Source: Oscillospiraceae bacterium (GTDB lineage Bacteria > Bacillota > Clostridia > Oscillospirales > Acutalibacteraceae). Taken from it: DNA of 64,000 nucleotides. The position numbers and the translations under genes are program-made. The notes below the pieces were generated by a model. The model saw nothing but the letters and a program-made list of their open reading frames with translations, was not told the origin of the DNA and ran no database searches. The DNA is taken from positions 248,001-312,000 of the forward strand of contig SVOT01000002.1 of assembly GCA_015066225.1 (NCBI GenBank), read 5' to 3'. Below, in pieces: positions 1 through 10,371 of the stretch (the stretch's first letter is position 1; every line of letters begins with the position of its first letter).

Positions 1-983
1 AGAAGACCGTAGTCAACAACGCTGTATGCTTTTGAAACGCCAACCTTTTCGATGAAGGTGCGAAGTGCCTTTGCGGGGTATCCCCTTCTTCTCATACCGC
101 AGATGGTAGCCATTCGTGGGTCATCCCAACCGCTGACCAGGTTATCTGTAACAAGGCGGATATTTCTTCTTTTACTTGTGATGCAATAGTTAAGGTTAAG
201 ACGCGCAAACTCAATCTGTCTGGGGGGCTCCTCAAAGCCAATCTGCTCAAGGAACCAGTTGTAAAGAGGTCTGTGGTTTTCAAACTCGAGAGAGCAGAGA
301 GAGTAGGTTACGCCTTCACGTGCGTCGGAAAGGGGGTGTGCAAAGTCATAAATGGGGTAAACGCACCATTTGTCGCCTGTCTGATGGTGGTCAACGTGCA
401 TAATTCTGTAAATAGCGGGGTCACGCATATTCATATTGGGTGACGCCATATCAATTTTTGCGCGAAGCACCTTTGCACCGTCGGGAAATTCGCCGTCGGT
501 CATTCTCTTGAAAAGGTCAAGGTTTTCTTCAACGCTTCTGTCACGGTAGGGGCTGTTTTTGCCGGGCTCGGTAAGGGTGCCTCTGTATTCACGCATTTCT
601 TCTGCGGTGAGGTCGTCAACGTAAGCCTTGCCGTCCTTAATGAGCTTTATTGCACATTCATAAAGAAAATCGAAATAGCTTGAAGCATAAAGGCACTTCT
701 CCCATTTGAAGCCAAGCCACTCAATATCCTCCTTGATGGATTCGACGTATTCTAGGTCTTCCTTAGCGGGGTTTGTGTCGTCAAGACGAAGGTTGCAGAC
801 ACCGCCGTATTTCATAGCGGTTGTGAAGTCAATGCAGATTGCCTTTGCGTGACCGATGTGAAGATAGCCGTTTGGCTCAGGGGGGAAACGTGTCTGAACT
901 CTTGTGTTGACACCCTCTGCCAATTCTTCATCAATGATATCGTGGATAAAGTTTGATAAATTTTCTGTTTTGATTTCGTCCAT
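1..983 (-). CDS. glnS: Glutaminyl-tRNA synthetase, partial (C-terminus beyond window start)
   Basis: Reverse-strand translation from ATG at 983 reads [24 protein letters not shown]...[23 protein letters not shown]...; [13 protein letters not shown] is the GlnRS HIGH-motif context. Confidence 0.9.
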   Translation of the reverse strand, partial: MDEIKTENLSNFIHDIIDEELAEGVNTRVQTRFPPEPNGYLHIGHAKAICIDFTTAMKYGGVCNLRLDDTNPAKEDLEYVESIKEDIEWLGFKWEKCLYASSYFDFLYECAIKLIKDGKAYVDDLTAEEMREYRGTLTEPGKNSPYRDRSVEENLDLFKRMTDGEFPDGAKVLRAKIDMASPNMNMRDPAIYRIMHVDHHQTGDKWCVYPIYDFAHPLSDAREGVTYSLCSLEFENHRPLYNWFLEQIGFEEPPRQIEFARLNLNYCITSKRRNIRLVTDNLVSGWDDPRMATICGMRRRGYPAKALRTFIEKVGVSKAYSVVDYGL

Positions 984-994
984 AATTTATCTCC

Positions 995-2659
995 TTAAAG
1001 TGATTTGAGAACGTTGTTGATTCTTGCTTCGATTTTTTCTTTTCCGAGAAGGCTCATAATTGAGCAAAGGTCGGGAGTGTTTTTTCTTGAGGTTACCGCA
1101 AGGCGGATAACGGTTGAAACGTCACCCACGTGACCCTTGAAAAGCTCGGGGTTCTTTTTGTATTCTTTAACGTTTGGTGTGAAGCCGAGGGGCTCGCAAA
1201 GGTCCTTGATTTTTGAGAACCAGACGTCTTTGTCATCTTCGGTGCTGTAAACCTTGAGGTAGCTTTCAAGAATTGCCTTGGCATCCTCTTTTTGAATGTT
1301 TTCGGGGAGCTCAAAGGCGGGAGCATAGAACTCGTCAAACATATATGAGAAATATTCTTTAACCTCGCTCCATTTTGCAATATCCTTTCGGGGCTTGGGA
1401 CTTTCCCTGTCAATGTTGACCATCGCTTTTGATTTTTCGGGGTCAGCGGTGAAAACGTTGAAAAAGTCTTCATCGTATTTTTTTGCCCATTCTGCGATAT
1501 AGCTGTAAACATCTTCTGCATTCATAACAGAAATAACGTTTTTGCTGACATCGTTGAGCTTTACAAGGTCAAAAAGGCAACCGCTGGGGCTCATTTTTTT
1601 CAGGTTGAAGGGGAAGCTGAAGGCGTCTGCCTTGGGATTTGCTCTGCGCCAATCCTCGAAGTTTGAGTTGAGAAGAGTGAGAAGGTACTCAATAAGGCTT
1701 TCTTTCGGGAAGCCCTCTTCAACAAAATAGCTGACAGCCGCTTCGGGGTCCTTACGCTTTGAAAGCTTGCGTTTTGTGCCGTCTTCTTCATCAATTTTCA
1801 TAACCTGAGGGGTGTGGGCGTATTTTGGCACCTTGAAGCCACAGGCCTTGAAAAGAGCGATGTGCTTTGGCACGGATGAAATCCATTCCTCACCACGAAT
1901 AACGTGGGTTGTTCTCATAAAATGGTCGTCACAAGCGTGTGCGAAGTGATATGTGGGGATGCCGTCTGATTTGAGAAGCACCTCGTCGATGATGTTTTCG
2001 GGCATTTCAATTTTGCCGCGGATTATATCGTCAAAGGAAATTCTCTTATCCTCCTGCCCGTCGGAACGGAAGCGGAGAACATAGGGCTTGCCCTCTTGTA
2101 TATTCTTTTCAATTTCCTCCAAAGAAAGGTCACGGCATTTTGCCCATTTGCCGAAATAGCCCCAGATAAGTGCATCGCCCTTTTCCTGCTCGCTACGGAT
2201 TTGGGAAAGCTCATCCGCCGTGCAGAAGCAGGGATAGGCAAGACCTTTTTGCACCAATTCCTTTGCAACAATGTGATAAATCTCAGCACGTTGGCTTTGG
2301 GTATAGGGGCCGTAATCACCCTTTTCTGTGTTGAAGCCCGTAACACCCTCGTCGAAATCAATGCTGAAGGAGTTAAAGCCGTTGATTATTGCGGAAACGC
2401 CGTCGTCAATTTCACGCTTTTTGTCGGTATCCTCAACACGGAGATAGGCAACGCCGCCCGTAGCCCTTGCGGTGAGCACGTCAACGAGTGCGCCGAAAAG
2501 ACCGCCGATGTGAAGATAGCCTGTGGGCGAGGGGGCGAAACGTGTAACACGTGCACCCTCCTTGAGATTTCTTTCGGGGTATTTTTCTTCAAGCTCTGCA
2601 ACAGTACCCGTAACGTCGGGGAACAGAAGCTCGGCAAGTTTGTTTGTGTCGTAATTCAT
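995..2659 (-). CDS. gltX: Glutamyl-tRNA synthetase
   Basis: 554 aa; APSPTGYLHIGG class I HIGH motif and KLSKR KMSKS-type motif. Confidence 0.93.
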   Translation of the reverse strand: MNYDTNKLAELLFPDVTGTVAELEEKYPERNLKEGARVTRFAPSPTGYLHIGGLFGALVDVLTARATGGVAYLRVEDTDKKREIDDGVSAIINGFNSFSIDFDEGVTGFNTEKGDYGPYTQSQRAEIYHIVAKELVQKGLAYPCFCTADELSQIRSEQEKGDALIWGYFGKWAKCRDLSLEEIEKNIQEGKPYVLRFRSDGQEDKRISFDDIIRGKIEMPENIIDEVLLKSDGIPTYHFAHACDDHFMRTTHVIRGEEWISSVPKHIALFKACGFKVPKYAHTPQVMKIDEEDGTKRKLSKRKDPEAAVSYFVEEGFPKESLIEYLLTLLNSNFEDWRRANPKADAFSFPFNLKKMSPSGCLFDLVKLNDVSKNVISVMNAEDVYSYIAEWAKKYDEDFFNVFTADPEKSKAMVNIDRESPKPRKDIAKWSEVKEYFSYMFDEFYAPAFELPENIQKEDAKAILESYLKVYSTEDDKDVWFSKIKDLCEPLGFTPNVKEYKKNPELFKGHVGDVSTVIRLAVTSRKNTPDLCSIMSLLGKEKIEARINNVLKSL

Positions 2660-2815
2660 AAAAACTGCTCCAATTTAAGTTTGCATAATTCAACACCTTA
2701 TTATTGCAGAAAAATCGAAAACTATCAATAGTTTTACGCAATTTTTTTGATGATTACTTGTAATTATACATATTATTTGGTAAAATTTTTAAAGAATGTT
2801 GAGGGGGCGGATAAT

Positions 2816-3589
2816 ATGGAGGTTTCTGAGGTCAGGGTTTTAGCCCGCAGAGCAAACGGGATACTGATTGTCACACCTGTGCCGATGTTGTTTACCGGGC
2901 TTCTGTTTTTTTATTGTTTTCTTGTTGCGGTTCGGGTAATTGTGCCCGATAAAGAAGTTTTGTTAGCTGTATATATGGGTGCAGCCTCTATTTTCGGAAG
3001 CAGAAGAAGGTACAGTTCACTGCACTGGGTTAAACAAAATTTTGAGCTTGCGTGGTGTGAGCAGTTCGGTGGCGAATGTGATTATACAAGCACTGATGCC
3101 GTGACGAGAATAATAGACCGCTACAATGAAATGCTGTGCTATTGCGTGATTGTTTACGGCGTGTTATTTTTGTTGTTTTTGATACCGTTTGTTGAGCGGC
3201 TGTTGACGCCGAAAATTATGATTGAATACGATGATTACGGGCTTTATATTTACCAAAGGGGAAAGGTTACTCTTTTGAAGTATAAGGAGCTGTGGAGCAC
3301 ATATTCCACAAAGGATGTTGAAAGCATAAGTCTGTGTTATCACCGAGGGCTCTGGGGACTTTTTAGTGTGCTCGCCAGTGAGCTTCTGTGGAGCTTTGTT
3401 AAGACGGGTTCAATAAGAATTGAAACCCCCGATGGATTTATAGTTCTTCACGGAGTATATCACGTTAGGGATGTTGAATTTGAAATAAAAAAGATGATAA
3501 GGGAGCACAGAAAAAGGTTCATTGAGGAGCTTGAAAGAAGCGTTGAGGAAGAACGTATGCATAAATTGCAGCAAAGACTTGATACGTAA
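2816..3589 (+). CDS. Hypothetical membrane protein (YcxB-like/PH-like C-terminal half suspected)
   Basis: ORF with internal ATG at 2816 preceded by a G-rich SD (gaggggg); two hydrophobic segments, then a soluble domain. Confidence 0.6.
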   Translation: MEVSEVRVLARRANGILIVTPVPMLFTGLLFFYCFLVAVRVIVPDKEVLLAVYMGAASIFGSRRRYSSLHWVKQNFELAWCEQFGGECDYTSTDAVTRIIDRYNEMLCYCVIVYGVLFLLFLIPFVERLLTPKIMIEYDDYGLYIYQRGKVTLLKYKELWSTYSTKDVESISLCYHRGLWGLFSVLASELLWSFVKTGSIRIETPDGFIVLHGVYHVRDVEFEIKKMIREHRKRFIEELERSVEEERMHKLQQRLDT

Positions 3590-3611
3590 TTTGAATAAGA
3601 GGGTGTGAAAA

Positions 3612-4226
3612 ATGAAGCTGTACATAATCCGTCACGGTGAAACCTTCGGCAACCTTAACGGCGACGGCTTTTCCGAAACCGATTTGACGCCAAAAGGCGA
3701 AAGACAAATTGAATTGCTTGGCGAAAGGTTCAGAAACGAAAGAATAGATAAATTCTATGTCAGCCCCTTGGTTAGGGCGGTTAAAACCGCAAACGCCGTG
3801 AGAGAGCATCACAAAAGCACCCCTATAATTATTGATTCACTTCTTCTCGAAAAGGGCACAGACCCCGGGTATATAGGGCTCGCAGACGAAAAAATAAAAA
3901 AGCTTTGCCCCGATGCACAAATTAATCACCGAACTCCGTTGGGAGAGGAAAACGACGAAAAAGCATATAGCAGAGCAAAGCGCATTATAGAAAAAATCAA
4001 AGAAGAAAACGATTTTGATAGCACGGTTGTTGTAATTGCCCACGGCACCTTTAACAGCTACCTTGTTCTGGCGGCTCTCGACTTTCCGCTGAAAGAAAAC
4101 TTCAATTTTTCACACGTTAACACGGGTGTTACGCTTGTGCAGACAATTAAAGAAAACGGGATTGTGAAAACAAAGCTGAAATTTCTTAACGACTACTCAC
4201 ATCTCGATGAAAAACCGCAACTGTAA
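3612..4226 (+). CDS. Histidine phosphatase family protein
   Basis: N-terminal MKLYIIRHGETFGNLNG (RHGE motif) and later VVVIAHGTF. Confidence 0.9.
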   Translation: MKLYIIRHGETFGNLNGDGFSETDLTPKGERQIELLGERFRNERIDKFYVSPLVRAVKTANAVREHHKSTPIIIDSLLLEKGTDPGYIGLADEKIKKLCPDAQINHRTPLGEENDEKAYSRAKRIIEKIKEENDFDSTVVVIAHGTFNSYLVLAALDFPLKENFNFSHVNTGVTLVQTIKENGIVKTKLKFLNDYSHLDEKPQL

Positions 4227-4233
4227 AGCCGAA

Positions 4234-4260
4234 AGAGCAGACCACGTCTGCTCTTTCGTC
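4234..4260 (+). terminator. Intrinsic terminator after histidine phosphatase gene
   Basis: AAAGAGCAGACcacGTCTGCTCTTT hairpin followed by a T-rich tract. Confidence 0.7.
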
Positions 4261-4414
4261 ATTTTATTTTGGTTGAGATTTTGTTATAGAGCGAAGATTT
4301 GATGAACGAAGGCGTATGAAAGCGATTTGAGAAGCCGATAAATTAAGATGCAGAATGTGTTTTGTTTACCCCGAAGGTGTATAAATATACTCCGAGTGGG
4401 TAAAAAACACATAG

Positions 4415-4447
4415 AAAAAAAGAGCAGATTTCATCTGCTCTTTTTTC
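4415..4447. terminator. Bidirectional terminator-like hairpin next to rnpB 3' end
   Basis: AAAAAAAGAGCAGATttcATCTGCTCTTTTTT. Confidence 0.75.
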
Positions 4448-4467
4448 CGTTCTGCGCTAAATTTATC

Positions 4468-4822
4468 GCTTATCGGTAAAACTGTAAGCCGGGTTCTGTC
4501 GTTTAAGGCAATCATCTATCTACGCCATTTGTTGCCAAATGGCTCAAGCCACCCGTCGGGGTTGCGAAAAATTCGCGGCACGGCTCCACCCCTGTCGGTG
4601 TTGCATCGGGTAGGGTTTACATGGCCGTGATGTCTCCACCACGCCGGTGAGCTCTTACCTCGCCTTTCCACCCTTACCGAAAAAATTCGGCGGTATCTCT
4701 CTGTTGCACTTTCCCTAAGGTTTCCCTCGGCTGCCGTTAGCAGTTACCCTGCCGTGAGATGCCCGGACTTTCCTCATCTATGCTGAAAGCATATCCGCGA
4801 CTGCCCATTTTACCGAGGAAGA
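4468..4822 (-). ncRNA. rnpB: RNase P RNA (class A)
   Basis: Reverse strand contains GAGGAAAGTCCGGGC near the 5' end, GGTAAGGGTGGAAAGGCGAGGTAAGAGCTCACCGG..., and GACAGAACCCGGCTTAC at the 3' end. Exact ends approximate. Confidence 0.95.
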
Positions 4823-4970
4823 TTTTACAATAAAAAGCTGCTTTCGTCAAGAGGTAAAAAGAGGCGTTTTTTCAAAAAACGAGTCGACAAAATGATATTG
4901 CAAGTAATGGAATCTTATAGTATAATGTATTTGTGATATTATATAATTCCACTTGTTAAGAGGTGTAACA

Positions 4971-5522
4971 ATGGAGCTTGAAGAAAAGAAAATTTCTTCC
5001 GAAGAAATTTTTGACGGTGTGGCAATACACCTTTTTAAAGATGAAATATTGCTTCCCAACGGCAATAAAGGCGTGAGGGAGATTATACGCCATCCCGGTG
5101 CGGTGTGTGTTCTGCCCGTTACCGATGGGGGCGAGGTTGTTTTCGTTAATCAGTTCAGATACGCTATGAACAAGGTTACCCTTGAGGTGCCTGCAGGCAA
5201 GCTTGAAAAGGGTGAGGACCCGAAAGAAGCCGCTCTTCGTGAGCTTTCTGAGGAAACGGGGCTTTCAGCGGGAAGGATTTTTCCCATAGGCGAGCTTTAT
5301 ACAACACCCGCACTTATTGACGAGGTCATTTATATGTACATTGCAACTGACCTTGCAGAGGGAGTACAGCACCTTGACACAGACGAGTTTGTCAACGTTT
5401 TAAAAATGCCGCTTGAAAAAGCTGTTGATATGGTAATGGCGGGCGAAATAAAAGATTCTAAAACTCAGATATGTGTTTTAAAAGCAGATAAGCTTTTTAA
5501 AGCTTCGGGGGAGGTTAAGTGA
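4971..5522 (+). CDS. NUDIX hydrolase (ADP-ribose pyrophosphatase-like)
   Basis: Nudix box GKLEKGEDPKEAALRELSEETGL. Confidence 0.9.
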   Translation: MELEEKKISSEEIFDGVAIHLFKDEILLPNGNKGVREIIRHPGAVCVLPVTDGGEVVFVNQFRYAMNKVTLEVPAGKLEKGEDPKEAALRELSEETGLSAGRIFPIGELYTTPALIDEVIYMYIATDLAEGVQHLDTDEFVNVLKMPLEKAVDMVMAGEIKDSKTQICVLKADKLFKASGEVK

Positions 5523-7567
5523 TGATAAAGGCTAAAAAAATAATATCACTTGTTCTTGCGGTGTTGTGTTTTTGCTCCGCTTTTGCGGTGAACTCCTTTG
5601 CCGCCGTTAAAAAGAAATCTTACGATGGTAAATACGGTAAGGTTATTCCTGTTAAGGAGGATTACAAAACCACCTGTAAATCATACTCTGCAAACGGGGT
5701 AACGGTAAAAATCCCCTTTGCCTTTAAAAGCAAGGGCTATGAAAAGAACGTTTATTTCAACGTATCTGTTTATTCCGATAAGGAGAAAAAGGACAAGGTT
5801 TTCGAGGTTGAGCAGAGCTTTCCGGTAAAAAACCTCAATGCGACTCTCTCCCTTGATTTTTCAAAGGATGACAGCGGAGTGTATTACGGTCAGTGCTACA
5901 CCTACAGAGTCAGCGGTGATGATGAAATCATAGACAGCGATACAATAAAAAGCTTTTCAATAAAAATCAATAAGGTCGGCAATGCCACAACCGAAATAAT
6001 CGGTGCCAATGCCTATGTAACGGGCAACAGCATAGAGTGGAAAAGCATTAAATATGCCGACGGTTACTATGTTTACAGAAAGCAAGCCGGCGAAGGCTGG
6101 AAAAAGCTGGATGAAACAGAGGATTGCAGCTATTTTGATGAAACTGCTGTTATCGGTGAAGAGTATTTTTACACCGTCAGAGCTTATGACACAAGCAACT
6201 CATATAAAAGCGGATACAACAAAAACGGAGTTTCGTTGATGTTTATTGAACCCGTTCAGTTTGACGGCGACGGTGAAATTCTTTCAGACGGTCAGATAAA
6301 GCTCGAATGGTTACCCGTTGAAAATGCGGATACCTACAGAATCTATCGCAAAAACGATGACGGAAAATATAAACGCCTTGCTATAGTTGATGCAGACGTT
6401 ACGGAGTTTGTTGACAAATCTGAAAAAGAAAACGGCGAGGTTTATTCTTATAAGGTAAGAGCATATAACGGCACTAATGCAGGTCTTTTATCAAAGCGAC
6501 TTGACGTTGAAATGTTCGGCCCCTTTACTCCGTCTGTTCATTGTGACGGTAATATTGTTGACATAACCTGGGATGAGGTTGAAGGCGCAGACTATTATTC
6601 ACTTTTCAAGAAAAAGGGCAATGGGGAATGGTTGCCCCTTGCCGGCGGCAGCTTGTTGACGCAGTATTCTGATGAATACATTGAAAAAGGCGAAAAATAC
6701 TCATATACCCTTGTGGTTGAAAAGGACGGCAGGGTGAGTAGCTATGATTCAAAAGGCGCGAGTGTTTATTGCCTTAAAGAACCCAAAATAACATCTGTAG
6801 GCTCTACAATAAAGGATTCCATACTCATAAAATGGGGCAAGGTCAGCGGGGCGAAAAGCTATAACGTTTATCGCAAGGCTGAGGGCGGAGAATATCAGCT
6901 TGTCGGCAACACAAAGCTCACAAGCTTTTATGACACAACAGATAAAAAGAATAATCTCAAATACACCTATCATGTTGAAGCGGTGGGACAAAACAGCATC
7001 AGCCAAAGCGGGAATAACACAAAAACCCACCTGTATATGACAGCACCCGAGCTTGTATCCGTTAAATGGGACGGCGACGGCAATGCTCTGAAATGGGAGC
7101 GTGTTGCGGGTGCAACCTCATACAGTATTTACAGAAAAGCTCCTGATGGAAGCTATAAAAAAATCGCTGATACAACAAAGAATCTTTTCTATGTTGACAC
7201 AACTGCTAAAAAAGGCGGTAAATACTATTACACCGTCAGAGCTATGAACGGCAAGGTCAGCGGTGCTTATGAAAGCGGTATTGGTGTTAATTGCCTTGAT
7301 ATTCCCGAAATAACAAGCATTAAAAACGATAAATCCGGCAACACAAAAATTGTGTGGGGTAAAATCAGCGGAGCCGATGGCTATTACGTTTATAGAAAAA
7401 CAGAGGGCGGAAGCTGGAAAAAGCTGACAAAGACAACCTCGCTTTCATACACAGACAAGTCACAGCGCAAGAACGGCGAAAAGTATATTTACACCGTTAA
7501 GGCATACAACAAAAACGGCACATCGCTGTATGATAAAGTCGGTGAAGCAATAGTATATAAAAAGTGA
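5522..7567 (+). CDS. Secreted protein with six fibronectin type III-like repeats
   Basis: Signal peptide MIKAKKIISLVLAVLCFCSAFAVNSFAA; six YxxYRK...W/YKKL repeats. Start overlaps NUDIX stop (ATGA-type). Confidence 0.8.
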   Translation: MIKAKKIISLVLAVLCFCSAFAVNSFAAVKKKSYDGKYGKVIPVKEDYKTTCKSYSANGVTVKIPFAFKSKGYEKNVYFNVSVYSDKEKKDKVFEVEQSFPVKNLNATLSLDFSKDDSGVYYGQCYTYRVSGDDEIIDSDTIKSFSIKINKVGNATTEIIGANAYVTGNSIEWKSIKYADGYYVYRKQAGEGWKKLDETEDCSYFDETAVIGEEYFYTVRAYDTSNSYKSGYNKNGVSLMFIEPVQFDGDGEILSDGQIKLEWLPVENADTYRIYRKNDDGKYKRLAIVDADVTEFVDKSEKENGEVYSYKVRAYNGTNAGLLSKRLDVEMFGPFTPSVHCDGNIVDITWDEVEGADYYSLFKKKGNGEWLPLAGGSLLTQYSDEYIEKGEKYSYTLVVEKDGRVSSYDSKGASVYCLKEPKITSVGSTIKDSILIKWGKVSGAKSYNVYRKAEGGEYQLVGNTKLTSFYDTTDKKNNLKYTYHVEAVGQNSISQSGNNTKTHLYMTAPELVSVKWDGDGNALKWERVAGATSYSIYRKAPDGSYKKIADTTKNLFYVDTTAKKGGKYYYTVRAMNGKVSGAYESGIGVNCLDIPEITSIKNDKSGNTKIVWGKISGADGYYVYRKTEGGSWKKLTKTTSLSYTDKSQRKNGEKYIYTVKAYNKNGTSLYDKVGEAIVYKK

Positions 7568-7583
7568 AGTAACATAAACAGAA

Positions 7584-7618
7584 AGACCGTAAGGCTAGAG
7601 CCTTACGGTCTGTTTTGT
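7584..7618 (+). terminator. Intrinsic terminator
   Basis: AGACCGTAAGGC-taga-GCCTTACGGTCT followed by GTTTTGTTGTT. Confidence 0.8.
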
Positions 7619-7630
7619 TGTTCGGAAATA

Positions 7631-8311
7631 TTATTTTACTCTGTCGAGCATGCCCTTTTTGTACATAAACAAAGCACCGCCTACGGAAGCAACAATACCA
7701 ACGAAAAGGAGTGTGCTTGCGCCCATTGTGGGGGCAAATACAAGGACAATAATCATAATTATAATGGGGAAGAAAGAAATTCTCCAATGCTTGATGAAAT
7801 AGCCTGCACCGAGAGCACCGAAAAGCGCAGGAAGAACCTGTGCGAAAGCGGGTTTCAAAAGCTCATTGTCGGAGAATGATTGAAGGAATGGTGCGAAAAT
7901 AATAACACCGATTGCAAGGATGATTGTTGTAACAATAGATGATGTTGCAATAGCGATTGTTGAAACAACCTCGCCCTCTTCTGAGTTTGCTTTAACGTCT
8001 GCACCCTCCATTGCGTTGATTGCACAAGGAAGCTTGAGGTTTGCAATGTTACCTGTAACGAATGAAAGGTATGTACCGCCTGCGCCCAGCATAGGTGTGT
8101 AAACGATAACCTCAACTACAGCAACTGTCCAATAAGTCGGGATAAGCTTGAGAAGACCTGAAAGAATGCCGTTTATAGACGGAAAAACATCAAGGTAAAG
8201 GCAAATTGCCACGGGGAACATAAGAAGTGCACAAAGTGCGGTGATTGTTGAAATTCTGCCCCATGAATGAACACGGTCAATATAGGGCTTGTTGTTTTTG
8301 TTTTTAGCCAT
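7631..8311 (-). CDS. Polytopic membrane protein
   Basis: Multiple hydrophobic segments; ATG at 8311 with SD GGAGGGG. Confidence 0.75.
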   Translation of the reverse strand: MAKNKNNKPYIDRVHSWGRISTITALCALLMFPVAICLYLDVFPSINGILSGLLKLIPTYWTVAVVEVIVYTPMLGAGGTYLSFVTGNIANLKLPCAINAMEGADVKANSEEGEVVSTIAIATSSIVTTIILAIGVIIFAPFLQSFSDNELLKPAFAQVLPALFGALGAGYFIKHWRISFFPIIIMIIVLVFAPTMGASTLLFVGIVASVGGALFMYKKGMLDRVK

Positions 8312-8313
8312 TT

Positions 8314-9150
8314 TTAACCCCTCCATTCAAACATTGCAATGTCTTCGGGAAGAACATTGAAGAATATAATTGCGGCAATCATTGCAATAATCATACCGAT
8401 AGGCATAACGAAAGGCTCCAACCAAGTAAGCTTGAGCTTTTTTGCAAGAAGCTCAAGAGCGATTGAAACTACAACAGCCACAACAAGAGTAATTATTGAA
8501 AGAACACCTGCACCGTCGCCAAAGGTTTCGGGTTTACCGCCACCGATTATTGCGCGGGCAATAAATGCACCGATAAGGCCGATGAAAATTGCGGGGGTTG
8601 CAAAATCGTTGATGAAGCCGTTGAGACTTCTTTTTTTCTTGCCGTCTGCAGGAGTAGCTTCTGTTGCTTCAGCGGTGGGTTCTTCTTTTTTCTTGCCTGC
8701 TGCAAGGAATTTTTTGTGAAGAGGCTTTGCAAGGAAGGGAAGCACCACAAGTGAAAAGCAAATGCCAAGCGTCATAACCCACGCAATACCGGCGTAAACC
8801 TTGGGGTCTTCAACGGGGACAGCCATACCACCCTGGTGACCGAATGCCTCCATTGCGGCTTCTGCAGCGGTTGTTTCATACATCAGGTTACCGATAACCG
8901 AAAGGCGGACCCAGGGAATAACGGGACCCAATGCGGGAACAAGTGCAATAATTGTTGCAAGAATGGAAAGCGCAGAGGGAATTGTAAACAGTGCGCTTGA
9001 TGTAATAGCGTTGCGCAGCTTGGATTTGTCCAACCCGAGAGCTCTGCCTTGTTTAAATGCTTTAACAAGGAAAAAGATAGACTGGGCGAGAACAAAAAGG
9101 ATAACCGCACCGGCTATAAGATATAGCCCAAGGGAATACTTGAAATCCAT
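8314..9150 (-). CDS. DUF5058-like polytopic membrane protein (family assignment tentative)
   Basis: MDFKYSLGLYLIAGAVILFVLAQSIFFLVKAFKQG...; directly upstream of the 7631-8311 membrane protein. Confidence 0.6.
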   Translation of the reverse strand: MDFKYSLGLYLIAGAVILFVLAQSIFFLVKAFKQGRALGLDKSKLRNAITSSALFTIPSALSILATIIALVPALGPVIPWVRLSVIGNLMYETTAAEAAMEAFGHQGGMAVPVEDPKVYAGIAWVMTLGICFSLVVLPFLAKPLHKKFLAAGKKKEEPTAEATEATPADGKKKRSLNGFINDFATPAIFIGLIGAFIARAIIGGGKPETFGDGAGVLSIITLVVAVVVSIALELLAKKLKLTWLEPFVMPIGMIIAMIAAIIFFNVLPEDIAMFEWRG

Positions 9151-9206
9151 ATTTATCACTACCTTTTCAAAATATGCTAACAGTTTAACAGTATAATCCG
9201 AAATTG

Positions 9207-9686
9207 TCAACAAATTGACAATTTTTTGTGGATAAACATTGTGCCGTTGTCGGTGATGTCAATAACACCGTAGCAGCCGTCCTTTATGCTGCCGGGGTTA
9301 AAAAGCTGAACGCCAAGCTCGGTGTTGTTTTTGTGCAGGGGCGTATGTGTGTGTCCGAAAAGGGCAATAGTGTATTTTTCATAGAAAGAGTCCTGCTCAA
9401 GCTTTGTTAAGCCGAATTTTACGTATTCGTTGTGACCGTGGGTTGCAAGTATTTTTTCACCACCGATTGTGCGTATGTCTTTGTCGGGGAAATCGCAATA
9501 AAAATCACAGTTGCCACGCACACAAATAAAAGCTTTTTTGTCACCGAAAGCCATTTTTGCTTCTTCTATATCGGTATAGCCGTCACCGAGAAAATATACA
9601 ATTTCGGCGGTTGGCTCCGCTTTTATGGCGGCAAAAAGATTGTATTTATTTTTGTGTGAATCGGATATTACGAGAATTCGTACCAT
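9207..9686 (-). CDS. YfcE/MJ0936-type metallophosphoesterase
   Basis: MVRILVISDSHKNKYNL, FLGDGYTD, VRGNCDF, THGHN, FGHTHTP motifs. Confidence 0.9.
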   Translation of the reverse strand: MVRILVISDSHKNKYNLFAAIKAEPTAEIVYFLGDGYTDIEEAKMAFGDKKAFICVRGNCDFYCDFPDKDIRTIGGEKILATHGHNEYVKFGLTKLEQDSFYEKYTIALFGHTHTPLHKNNTELGVQLFNPGSIKDGCYGVIDITDNGTMFIHKKLSIC

Positions 9687-9752
9687 ACATAAACACCACC
9701 AAATGAAAATATAATGTTACAGACATTATATTATTTAAGGTGGGGGATTTCA

Positions 9753-10004
9753 ATGGATAATCAGAAAAACGGTAGCATCGATGTTAACGAATTGCTGAAA
9801 AAAGCGGCTTCGGGTGAGCTTTCACAAAATCCCGACAGAAGAGAGATTGATAATTTTATTGACAATAATCTTTCGTCGTCACAGGCTTCTGCCATAAAGG
9901 ATATTCTCGGTGACGAGGAAAAAACCAAGGCTATTCTCAACAGCGATGCGGCGAAGGCCTTGTTTAAGAAGTTTTTCGGGGGTCAGAGCAATGGCGGATT
10001 TTGA
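9753..10004 (+). CDS. Small conserved-looking hypothetical protein (gene 1 of 3)
   Basis: ATG at 9753 with upstream G-rich SD; overlaps the next ORF. Confidence 0.65.
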   Translation: MDNQKNGSIDVNELLKKAASGELSQNPDRREIDNFIDNNLSSSQASAIKDILGDEEKTKAILNSDAAKALFKKFFGGQSNGGF

Positions 10005-10371
10005 TATAAACTCTATTTTATCCTCCCTTTCCTCAGAGGATATAGAAAACCTGAAAAAAACCGCCGCCGAGGTTTTGGGAAATATGGGTGGAAAACAAGA
10101 ACAGCCACGGGAAAAATCCCCACCCGAAAAGCCTAAAGCCCCCGATATAGGGTTGAATGCGTTGGGCGATTTGGGTATGCCGGATTTGTCACAGCTCACA
10201 CAGCTTCTGCCAATTTTTCAAGCGTTGAACACCAAGGATGAGAGAATGGATTTTATCAATGCCCTAAGACCGCTTCTCTCGGATGATAAAAAGAAAAAAG
10301 CCGACGAAGCAATGAAGCTTGTCAGACTTTTGTCGGTTATACCCTTGCTCAAGGAAAGGGGCTTGATGTAA
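9991..10371 (+). CDS. Small hypothetical protein (gene 2 of 3)
   Basis: Internal start MADFDINSILSSLSSEDIENLKKTAAEVLGNMGG; overlaps neighbours on both sides. Confidence 0.65.
   Translation: MADFDINSILSSLSSEDIENLKKTAAEVLGNMGGKQEQPREKSPPEKPKAPDIGLNALGDLGMPDLSQLTQLLPIFQALNTKDERMDFINALRPLLSDDKKKKADEAMKLVRLLSVIPLLKERGLM

Noticed and set aside
92-283. 63-aa minus-strand ORF at window start
   Set aside because: Out-of-frame ORF inside partial glnS.
2096-2731. 211-aa plus-strand ORF antisense to gltX
   Set aside because: Lies opposite a clear coding sequence; composition reflects the antisense frame and no SD is evident. The same reasoning removes the many other shadow ORFs (e.g. 14191..14610, 15055..15738, 22339..22719, 30678..31172, 45411..45899, 48216..48710, 61503..62186).
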